Assembly: GCA_041920505.1 (NCBI GenBank)
Contig: JBHGXV010000030.1
Span: 1-10,933 of the forward strand
Reading direction: 5' to 3'
Source: JBHGXV01 sp041920505
Lineage (GTDB): Bacteria > Bacillota > Bacilli > Brevibacillales > Brevibacillaceae
Length of the DNA stretch: 10,933 nt
A model generated the notes under the pieces. That model was given only the letters and a program-made list of their open reading frames with translations. It was not told the origin of the DNA and did no database searches. A program made the position numbers and the translations under genes. This document shows positions 1 to 5,786 of the stretch, piece after piece; position 1 is the first letter of the stretch; each line of letters begins with the position of its first letter.

Positions 1-11
1 CGTTTTGAACT

Positions 12-580
12 TTTTAGTATGTACATATGAGTGATTGATAATTCTCTACGAAAACTTGGAATCGTACTCGTTGTAACCTTGTTTAGATTGTACCTATGAG
101 GGTTTGAAACCTGGAACCGCCCCGGTTTTCAGAGACAACTCCTCGCGAGTTTAGATTGTACCTATGAGGGATTGAAACTTCGATGCCCAACTCTTTCAAC
201 GTGTCGCTTTCCCTATGTTTAGATTGTACCTATGAGGGATTGAAACCAAAGAAACACACCTCGTATAACAGGGATAAGATGACCGCGTTTAGATTGTACC
301 TATGAGGGATTGAAACAATAATGTCGGAGGTCATCCCGTTGGTACCATCGGAGGTTTAGATTGTACCTATGAGGGATTGAAACCACAATATCCGAAACGC
401 AGAAATGCGGGTTTTCGGCGTTTAGATTGTACCTATGAGGGATTGAAACCGGAAACGATCCAATCAAACGGGATCCACCAGAAAGTTTAGATCGTACCTA
501 TAAGGGATTGAAACTATTTACGGACAAGCTGTCGGATCACTTTCTCCGTAGTTTAGATCGTACCTATGATAGATGGAAAC
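12..580 (+). CRISPR. CRISPR array 1, 30-nt repeat, 9 repeat units and 8 spacers
   Basis: The consensus repeat is 30 nt, starting GTTTAGATTG and ending GGATTGAAAC. Copies lie at 12-41, 81-110, 149-178, 217-246, 287-316, 354-383, 420-449, 485-514 and 551-580, with spacers of 35-40 nt. Copies 149-449 are identical; 81-110 has one change. The two right-most copies share a T-to-C change at repeat position 9, with one and three further changes, as expected at the leader-distal end. The copy at 12-41 is badly decayed (23 of 30 matches). The ATTGAAAC end is typical of the 8-nt crRNA 5' tag in type I-B and many type III repeats, so transcription is probably left to right with the leader outside the window. 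The repeat is unrelated to those of arrays 2 and 3, and no cas genes of a type I system are in the window. Confidence 0.96.
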
Positions 581-752
581 GGTAAAACCGACCGCGCAAT
601 TTCTTTAGCCTTTTCACATGTTTGGCGGGAAATCGCCCGCGAACAGGGCATCTCCCGCTCCTGCGTCCCCCCATCGAAAAACGCGCCTTGATGAAGCTGT
701 TCCACGAGTTTTACAACTCCAAGCTGGCGCAGGGAAGACAGGCAGCCGGGAT
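581..752. other. Gene-free gap between array 1 and chrA
   Basis: These 172 bases lie between the last repeat of array 1 and the stop codon of chrA. I see no credible gene, no terminator with a T run for chrA, and no further repeat copies. A minus-strand frame across the gap gives a vaguely helix-turn-helix-like stretch but lacks a start with a ribosome site and runs into the array. Confidence 0.5.
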
Positions 753-1964
753 TTATGTGATGAGGGAAAGAACCGCGCCCCCCGCTGCGGAAAAGAGGAC
801 GACCATCCAGGGAGGCAGTTTCCAGATCATCAACAGACCGAAGGAAAGCAGAGCCAGGCTGAAATTCGCCGGGCTGTGAATCGCTTTGGTCCACACCGGA
901 TCATACAAGGCGGCAAGCAGAATCCCCACTACCGCAGCATTGATCCCGTTCAACGCCGCTTGAAACGTCGGACGTGTACGCATCCATTCCCAATACGGCA
1001 AGGTTCCGATCACCAATAAAAAGGAGGGCAAAAAGATCGCTGCCGTTGCCAGTATTGCGCCCGGCCACCCGCTAATCACGGTTCCCAAATAGGCCGCAAA
1101 GGTGAAGAGGGGCCCTGGAACGGCTTGGGCCGCTCCATACCCGGCGAGAAACTGATCGTCGCTCATCCATCCGGGCGGCACGACTTCCGCCTGCAGAAGC
1201 GGAAGAACCACGTGGCCGCCTCCAAACACCAGCGCCCCCGTTCGATAAAAGCTGTCCAGGATCGCCAGCCACTGAATTGACGAGATTTGCCGCAAGAGCG
1301 GGAGCAGAAGCAACAGACCGAAAAACAACACCCAGGAAATCAACGCGGCTTTTCGGGAAAAGGGAATCCGGATGGAAGAAGGCTTGGTATCCAGCCCTTT
1401 GGGTAACAGCCACCATCCGATTAACCCCGATGTGACAATAATCAGCAGTTGACTCACAGCCGATTGCCAGGTCACGGCGATGATCGCCGCGAGGAAGGCG
1501 ATTGTCGCCCGAGGACGATCTGGTGCCAATTGCCGGGCCATCCCCCAGACAGCCTGGGAGACCACCGCTACCGCGACGACTAAAAGACCGTGGATCCACC
1601 CCGTCTCTTGGATCTCGATTCCTTGCAAAACGTAAGCAAAGATCATCAGAGCCAGGGCGGACGGAAGAGTAAAGCCAATCCAGGAAGCTAAGGCACCCGG
1701 CAATCCCGCCCGGATCATCCCGATGGCGATGCCCACTTGACTGCTGGCGGGTCCAGGCAAAAACTGACACAAGGCCACAAGGTCGGCATACGCCTTTTCG
1801 TCCAGCCATTTTCGCCGGTTGACGTACTCCTCCCGAAAGTATCCCAAATGGGCGATGGGTCCCCCAAAGGAGGTGAGCCCCAAACGGGTGGCGACCCCCA
1901 ACACTTCAAGGACGGATCGTTTCAGAGTCTTCCGGTTGTCCGGGGTGTTTTTGCTGTCGGCCAT
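753..1964 (-). CDS. chrA: ChrA-family chromate transporter (two-domain)
   Basis: This is a 403-residue polytopic membrane protein of the CHR family, which exports chromate from the cytoplasm in characterised members. It shows the hallmark duplicated layout. The N-half has FGGP followed by AH at residues 33-39 and LPGP followed by SSQ at 69-76. The C-half has FGGGH at 247-251 and VPGP at 282-285. Between and after these are many hydrophobic segments. The length matches the usual two-domain form of about 400 residues, so the gene looks complete. The ATG start is preceded by GGAGG about 12 bases upstream, a rather long spacing. A candidate promoter lies at 2052-2080. It is monocistronic and has no obvious link to the CRISPR loci on either side. 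Substrates other than chromate are possible because the family is broad. Confidence 0.94.
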   Translation of the reverse strand: MADSKNTPDNRKTLKRSVLEVLGVATRLGLTSFGGPIAHLGYFREEYVNRRKWLDEKAYADLVALCQFLPGPASSQVGIAIGMIRAGLPGALASWIGFTLPSALALMIFAYVLQGIEIQETGWIHGLLVVAVAVVSQAVWGMARQLAPDRPRATIAFLAAIIAVTWQSAVSQLLIIVTSGLIGWWLLPKGLDTKPSSIRIPFSRKAALISWVLFFGLLLLLPLLRQISSIQWLAILDSFYRTGALVFGGGHVVLPLLQAEVVPPGWMSDDQFLAGYGAAQAVPGPLFTFAAYLGTVISGWPGAILATAAIFLPSFLLVIGTLPYWEWMRTRPTFQAALNGINAAVVGILLAALYDPVWTKAIHSPANFSLALLSFGLLMIWKLPPWMVVLFSAAGGAVLSLIT

Positions 1965-2051
1965 ACGATTCTCTATCCTCCGATTCTGCTGGGATAAACT
2001 CCTTTCGGCTTATATCCTCTCGATAGCCTTTCTATGCTCTCCAAGAATTCC

Positions 2052-2080
2052 ATTATACTCTTCCTCTTTCACCTTGCCCA
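2052..2080 (-). promoter_or_regulatory. Candidate sigma-A-type promoter for chrA
   Basis: On the minus strand a perfect TATAAT lies at 2057-2052. With a 17-base spacer it is preceded by TGGGCA, which matches four of six -35 positions. It would start transcription about 80 bases upstream of the chrA ATG. This is inferred from sequence only. Confidence 0.35.
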
Positions 2081-2206
2081 TCGTGTACTGTTCGTCCCTT
2101 GGAGGAATGGGAGCGATTGGTGGGGAAAGCACCAAAAGATCCCGGCATGGAACTGACGGGGATGGAGTTTGCGCAGGGATGAACGGCTGGGGCGCACATG
2201 TTGCTG

Positions 2207-2212
2207 TATAAT
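2207..2212 (+). promoter_or_regulatory. Candidate -10 box for the HXXEE gene
   Basis: A perfect TATAAT lies about 95 bases upstream of the chosen start. No good -35 hexamer is at the expected distance, so this is a weak call. Confidence 0.25.
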
Positions 2213-2292
2213 GAATGATGACAAAACGGTCGCGTCCGTGGATCGCCTGATCGGACAGCGGGCGGGAAGGGGCAACGAAACAGATGGACAGG

Positions 2293-2300
2293 GGTGGAGG
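2293..2300 (+). promoter_or_regulatory. Ribosome binding site that sets the HXXEE start
   Basis: GGTGGAGG sits six bases before the ATG at 2307. It favours that start over the in-frame ATG 46 codons upstream at 2169, whose added residues are unlike the family. Confidence 0.65.
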
Positions 2301-2306
2301 ATTCAC

Positions 2307-2846
2307 ATGGGTATCCGTGGATGGATTTGGTTGTTCCTTCTGGTCTATCTCGTGCACGATCTGGAGGAGATTTTCACTGTAGAGGAATGGATGAACCGGC
2401 ATCGCCGCGTGTTGCGCAAGCTGGCCGCAAACGACCGGTTTCTGGAGCGGGTGGTCAAGTCGGTCGATTTGAGCACAGGCCAGTTTGCGGTCGCCTTTGC
2501 GTTTTTGTTCATCGTGTCGGGTGTTGCCTGTTGGGCCGCCACCTACGATCTTCGGCCCGGTTTGGGAATCTGGTGCTTCATGGCGGTTGTTGGGGTGATG
2601 TTTGTCCACGTCTTTACGCATGTCGGCCAGGCGTTGTACCTTCGCATGTACACCCCGGGGGTCATTACGGCGGTGGCCGTCGTCTTGCCATACACAACGT
2701 ACATATATGTCGAGATGTTCAGGTTGCACCTGATTAACACTTCGACGGCCGTCCTTACGGCAATCGCTGGCGTCGCCGTGATCGTGCCCTTGACCTTGTT
2801 TTCCCATTTTCTCGGGCGGAAGCTGATCCGTCGGGAACGTATGTGA
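2307..2846 (+). CDS. HXXEE domain-containing membrane protein
   Basis: This is a 179-residue predicted integral membrane protein. The family-defining motif HDLEE is at residues 17-21, right after the first hydrophobic segment. Further hydrophobic segments lie near residues 60-78, 86-104, 118-136 and 147-168. A histidine-rich stretch (HVFTHV, 101-106) and a Pro-Gly pair (117-118) match other conserved positions of the HXXEE family as I know it. The biochemical role of this family is not established; the conserved His and Glu residues suggest metal binding or a membrane enzyme, which is inference. The start was chosen for its strong ribosome site. The gene stands alone between chrA (divergent) and the leader of CRISPR array 2. 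A short GC hairpin followed by five Ts overlaps the stop codon (2846-2860) and could be a weak terminator. Confidence 0.85.
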   Translation: MGIRGWIWLFLLVYLVHDLEEIFTVEEWMNRHRRVLRKLAANDRFLERVVKSVDLSTGQFAVAFAFLFIVSGVACWAATYDLRPGLGIWCFMAVVGVMFVHVFTHVGQALYLRMYTPGVITAVAVVLPYTTYIYVEMFRLHLINTSTAVLTAIAGVAVIVPLTLFSHFLGRKLIRRERM

Positions 2847-2887
2847 GGCAGTGCCTTTTTCGGGAGGCCATTGGATCCAGCAATTTT

Positions 2888-3053
2888 TCGAGCACCTTCT
2901 TATGGCGAAAACCCCCGGACTTGCTCGAATCAGATCAGGCAAGGTTTTATGGCCGTTTGGGAGTAGAAGGGTGGATTGATATGCAGCCGTAGGCAAAGGT
3001 GCTCGAAAAGGAATTGTAAAACGGTGGAATGATCAACTACAATGGAAGGAGCG
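2888..3053 (+). promoter_or_regulatory. Leader of CRISPR array 2 with three TGCTCGA elements
   Basis: This region is clearly homologous to the stretch before array 3. It contains TCGAGCA at 2888-2894, the inverted copy TGCTCGA at 2922-2928 and a further TGCTCGA at 3000-3006. The intervals between start points are 34 and 78 bases, and the last lies 54 bases before the first repeat. Array 3 has 34, 79 and 54. The flanking text CTCGA(A/T)TCAG is also shared. Matching sequence next to the first repeat of two arrays is the standard signature of a CRISPR leader, which carries the promoter and the site where new spacers enter. Confidence 0.85.
3014..3043 (+). promoter_or_regulatory. Promoter of CRISPR array 2
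   Basis: TTGTAA (3014-3019), an 18-base spacer and TACAAT (3038-3043) form a sigma-A-like promoter. The array 3 leader has the same layout at the same distance. Transcription should start only a few bases before the first repeat. Confidence 0.6.
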
Positions 3054-3523
3054 GAAAGAATGGCTAATTCTCCGAGAGGGAATTGTGACAAAGTACGACC
3101 AAACTCGACAATTTACGACATCAAGAAAGAATGGCTAATTCTCCGAGAGGGAATTGTGACCAAACTCCACCGGATAGCCGCGGAATCGGCACCACGAAAG
3201 AATGGCTAATTCTCCGAGAGGGAATTGTGACTGCAGAGGGCTCCTCTCCTTTCTTTTTTTACGCTTTGAAAGAATGGCTAATTCTCCGAGAGGGAATTGT
3301 GACGGTCAAAAGAATCTTTGTTCTTCATTTAAATCCCGAAAGAACGACTAATTCTCTGATAGGGAATTGTGACTCGTCCTCATCCTCGTCTTCTTCTTCG
3401 TCATCCTCTTCAGAATGAACAACTAATTCTCCGAGGGGGAACTGTGACTTCCCGGTTGTCGGGATGGTGTAGTCGATGGTAAGCGTCGAAAAAACGACTA
3501 ATTCCCTGAAAGGGAATCGTGAT
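3054..3523 (+). CRISPR. CRISPR array 2, 36-nt repeat, 7 repeats and 6 spacers
   Basis: Repeats are at 3054-3089, 3125-3160, 3196-3231, 3268-3303, 3338-3373, 3413-3448 and 3488-3523; spacers are 34-39 nt. The first four are identical, beginning GAAAGAATGGCTAATTC and ending GAGAGGGAATTGTGAC. The last three differ and drift increasingly, which marks the right end as leader-distal. The repeat can fold: ATTCTC pairs with GGGAAT around a five-base loop with one U-G pair. In the last repeat this becomes ATTCCC/GGGAAT, so pairing is kept. The last eight bases (ATTGTGAC) would be the crRNA 5' tag after Cas6 cleavage. With the adjacent cas10-csm operon this array is most likely served by the type III system. 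Confidence 0.97.
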
Positions 3524-3728
3524 ATTCTGGCTGAGGAGAATTGTCGGACGAACGTTCGTTCGCCAAATTTGAAGCGCAGGGAGCCAACATCCATATTTCC
3601 ATATAGAGGAAAATGTGTGCATCAGGGAATCTTGCTCATCACCGGACGGGGTAGGTCGTCGGGTATATCCAAGGAGGCATAAAGAAAACCCGTCAATCGT
3701 CGATTTTTTGGCAAAGGCGGAGCAACAC
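3524..3728. other. Gene-free gap between array 2 and its terminator
   Basis: I see no gene here. The gap holds a 12-base palindrome, ACGAACGTTCGT, at 3548-3559. It also holds GTCGATTTTTTG at 3699-3710, which recurs exactly at 3758-3769 as one arm and T-tract of the terminator, suggesting a small duplication. Confidence 0.45.
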
Positions 3729-3769
3729 AAAAAAAACGACAGACCCTTTGGGCATCTGTCGATTTTTTG
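3729..3769. terminator. Bidirectional intrinsic terminator between array 2 and csm6-like gene
   Basis: CGACAGA (3737-3743) pairs with TCTGTCG (3755-3761), and CCC/GGG pair inside the loop. On the plus strand the stem is followed by A then six Ts; on the minus strand by eight Ts. It therefore suits both the array 2 transcript arriving from the left and the csm6-like transcript from the right, whose stop codon is only a few bases away. Confidence 0.8.
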
Positions 3770-3775
3770 TTGGGG

Positions 3776-5320
3776 TTAATCGAGGCAATCCAGCACTTCC
3801 AGGATGAGTATATTCATTTTGTCGTACACATTTTGTCCTTCCACTTCGCCGTCCTCTGGGAATACGGCTTTCAATATCACTTTCATCGCTTGAGACAACC
3901 AGTCTTTTACACCTTCCAATTGCAAATCCTTGATCTCCCCTTTTAGCTTATTATACAAGTCATGTTGGGAGATGCCTGTGAAACCGTGGGCCATGGGTGA
4001 TTGATTGCGCAGTGCTCCAAGATTGTACAAAATTTCGAATGTCTTCAGGGCTTCCTCAAGTTCTGGATATCCGTGACGGGTAAAGTATTTTAGGAGCGCG
4101 ATTTCGGTTTTGCGGGTCACCGTTTCATGATACTTGATTCCGACGCGATCTTTGTCGACGCGGTACTCTTCGAGAAACTTCTGCAGTTCCGGATGCGCTT
4201 CCACCCATGAAACATCAATTTTTTTCCCGTCCTCGACGAAAGGTACACCAAGGCGTTTCACAAGAAGCTGTTTCATCGCTTCTTCCTGGAAGCGGAAAAG
4301 ACGACCGCAGTAATCGATAAACTGGCCACGATGATATAGCATCTGTGCGTTCCAGTACAGTTCCCGCATGTATGCCGAAAGCGAATTTTCCAAAAAATCG
4401 TGAATTTCATTGCGAAGTTGCCGTACTCTGTTCACAAAGGAAGCATGTCCGCTGCCCATTGTAAAATTGTCCAACTCGTCGAAGGCTCGTTGAAAATCGA
4501 ACGACTGGCGGTAATGGGCAAACCGCAACAATTTTTTCAACGCTTGTACATGACCCGAATGGTAAAAAAGATCCGCCTTTTGTTCCAGGGAGCACCAAGC
4601 ACCGTAATAATCGTAAATCTGGACACTATCCCTGAGAGTTTGGACAAAGGTTTCTTTCAGGAGCATCCTTCCGCTTGCCAGTTCGTACGGTTCCTTGTAT
4701 CCGTTGGCGAGGTAGAGAAACTGCGTTTTCAGTTGGAAATACTGCAGGGATTTATTCATCAGGCCGGTGTTCATCGCCTGTGTGCCGCCGGTAAGCGAGA
4801 CATAGACGCGAGAGATCTTCGGATCCTTTGCAATGTCACGGAGGAGCGGATGTTTTTTAAACTTCTGATCGTAAAATTCGATCATGGAATCGAAATCGGC
4901 GGGATTGGTATCAACGGTAATCATTTTTGACTGATTCTTGCTTAGTTGGTGAAACAGCTTTCCCCACTTGTTATTCTTCTGTTGGCTTGCGGTCTCGACC
5001 AGATACTTCCGATGACGCTCGAACACCTTTGCGGCATAAATCGTATCCTGCGGGTGGCCACTCTCTTGTTCGGAGGCAAACAAAATGATATCGGCAAGAA
5101 CCTCGTTCCTGTCCCGCAAATAGGTAAGCAAGCCCTCCAAAATGGGAAAGGAAATCTTGTCCTTCAATTCTTCATAGTGTTCGTATACGTATTTGGAATC
5201 TTCGTAGAATGTCTCCTTTGGAAAAAATTTTTCCAACACCCTCCCATTGATCTCCACCGGCGCTTTCACTTGCAGATCACTGTTTCCAATGTTGGCGATG
5301 AGGACAGAGAAATGCGACAT
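3776..5320 (-). CDS. csm6: CARF-HEPN ribonuclease, Csm6/Csx1-type
   Basis: This is a 514-residue cytoplasmic protein, numbered here from the ATG at 5320. The N-terminal part is a CARF domain, which binds cyclic oligoadenylate made by Cas10. It starts with the beta-strand motif VLIANIGNSD (residues 6-15) and carries the ligand-binding signature SLTGGTQAM (175-183). A helical middle region (about 225-355) follows. The C-terminal HEPN ribonuclease domain has RNQSPMAH at 438-445, the R-N-x-x-x-x-x-H active-site pattern. When activated, such enzymes cut RNA non-specifically. Arg-Asn-x-x-His also occurs at 304-307 in the middle region. An upstream GTG at 5329 overlaps the ribosome site and is not the preferred start. 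The gene is divergent from cas10, as ancillary type III nucleases often are. It is longer than the classical Csm6 of about 430 residues, so assignment to Csm6 rather than a Csx1 relative is uncertain. Confidence 0.85.
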   Translation of the reverse strand: MSHFSVLIANIGNSDLQVKAPVEINGRVLEKFFPKETFYEDSKYVYEHYEELKDKISFPILEGLLTYLRDRNEVLADIILFASEQESGHPQDTIYAAKVFERHRKYLVETASQQKNNKWGKLFHQLSKNQSKMITVDTNPADFDSMIEFYDQKFKKHPLLRDIAKDPKISRVYVSLTGGTQAMNTGLMNKSLQYFQLKTQFLYLANGYKEPYELASGRMLLKETFVQTLRDSVQIYDYYGAWCSLEQKADLFYHSGHVQALKKLLRFAHYRQSFDFQRAFDELDNFTMGSGHASFVNRVRQLRNEIHDFLENSLSAYMRELYWNAQMLYHRGQFIDYCGRLFRFQEEAMKQLLVKRLGVPFVEDGKKIDVSWVEAHPELQKFLEEYRVDKDRVGIKYHETVTRKTEIALLKYFTRHGYPELEEALKTFEILYNLGALRNQSPMAHGFTGISQHDLYNKLKGEIKDLQLEGVKDWLSQAMKVILKAVFPEDGEVEGQNVYDKMNILILEVLDCLD

Positions 5321-5328
5321 TCGACCCA

Positions 5329-5334
5329 CTCCCT
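5329..5334 (-). promoter_or_regulatory. Ribosome binding site that sets the csm6-like start
   Basis: On the minus strand AGGGAG lies eight bases before the ATG at 5320. The longer frame's GTG at 5329 shares bases with this site, so it cannot use it. The ATG is therefore the better start. Confidence 0.65.
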
Positions 5335-5381
5335 TATGAAATTTTTGTTAAATAAGCAGGGATCTAACAAGCATATGTCTA

Positions 5382-5411
5382 ATTATATCGAATCTTGTAC
5401 CTGCATGTATA
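5382..5411 (-). promoter_or_regulatory. Candidate promoter for the csm6-like gene
   Basis: On the minus strand TATAAT is at 5387-5382, preceded with 18-base spacing by TATACA (four of six -35 matches). I could not find an equally good promoter for the divergent cas operon in this short gap. Confidence 0.3.
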
Positions 5412-5435
5412 CCATATTTGGCGGTGATTTCCTCT

Positions 5436-5786
5436 GTGACCAATGAAGAACGAATCTTGTATGCCGAAAGAACCATTGTCAGTGTTCTACGGAAACGGAT
5501 ACGTCTGTACGCCGATTCCTTTGCGAAAGAAGCGGATCAACTGCTGAAACAGTTAGGCATCGGCGAATGTTCCGGTGAGTGGTTCGATCAGTGGATGGGC
5601 GAGGAAGTGGACACTCACCCCGCTCCGCTTCGTTCGGTGTTTGGGAAACTGCAGTTGGAGCATGAGCCTCCGTCGCTCTGGTATGACCCCCAGCCGAAGA
5701 TCGACTGCGGGCGTATTGGGAGCGGGTGGCGGCCGCGTGGTGCGAGTTTCTCAGACAAGCTCCCGAGCGGGCCGAGGTGCGGCTGA
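5436..5786 (+). pseudogene. cas10: N-terminal fragment of cas10, out of frame with the rest
   Basis: This frame starts at GTG 5436, eight bases after a GGTGA ribosome site; TTG 5418 is an alternative. It reads as Cas10 for about 84 codons up to the C5 run at 5687-5691, then goes out of frame and stops at 5786. The in-frame part contains PLRSVFGKLQLEHE, which resembles the stretch between the HD and linker regions of Csm1 proteins. From 5687 the -1 frame is open and reads PPAEDRLRAYWERVAAAW, joining smoothly into the large cas10 frame. One extra C would restore a product of about 732 residues. The expected HD nuclease motif (His-Asp-x-Gly-Lys) is absent from this fragment. Either the gene is broken, the sequence has an indel error at a homopolymer, or the frame is bypassed by slippage. 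Confidence 0.7.

Larger units (their letters stand above)
1965..2306. other. Divergent intergenic region chrA / HXXEE gene
   Basis: This 342-base stretch separates the divergent chrA and HXXEE genes. It holds a candidate minus-strand promoter for chrA and a candidate plus-strand -10 box for the HXXEE gene, listed separately. Two short frames look mildly protein-like. One is a 23-codon minus-strand frame ending at 2010; the other is a plus-strand frame at 2099-2180 reading LEEWERLVGKAPKDPG. Neither has a convincing start with a ribosome site, so neither is called as a gene. They could be remnants of a lost gene. Confidence 0.45.

Noticed and set aside
581..752. Helix-turn-helix-like minus-strand frame next to array 1
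   Set aside because: It contains AISRQTCEKAKEIA, but has no start with a ribosome site, overlaps chrA in another frame and runs into a repeat. Too weak to call.
1072..1809. A 245-codon minus-strand frame inside chrA
   Set aside because: It is an Arg/Ser-rich alternative frame of the transporter gene with no membrane segments or motifs.
2010..2996. A 328-codon minus-strand frame opposite the HXXEE gene
   Set aside because: It is the antisense shadow of a gene with a clear motif and ribosome site, is rich in Pro, His and Gln, and has no recognisable domain. Its last 23 codons look slightly protein-like but lack a well-spaced ribosome site.
3131..3418. A plus-strand frame running through array 2
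   Set aside because: It exists because 36-nt repeats with spacers near 36 nt keep one frame open; the product repeats EWLILREGIVT and is a by-product of the CRISPR array.
3548..3559. 12-base palindrome ACGAACGTTCGT as an operator
   Set aside because: It stands alone downstream of array 2, is not near a promoter, and has no second copy in the window.
5321..5435. A promoter for the cas operon in the divergent gap
   Set aside because: TTGTTA, TATATC and TATACC-like hexamers occur, but no pair has acceptable spacing on the plus strand.
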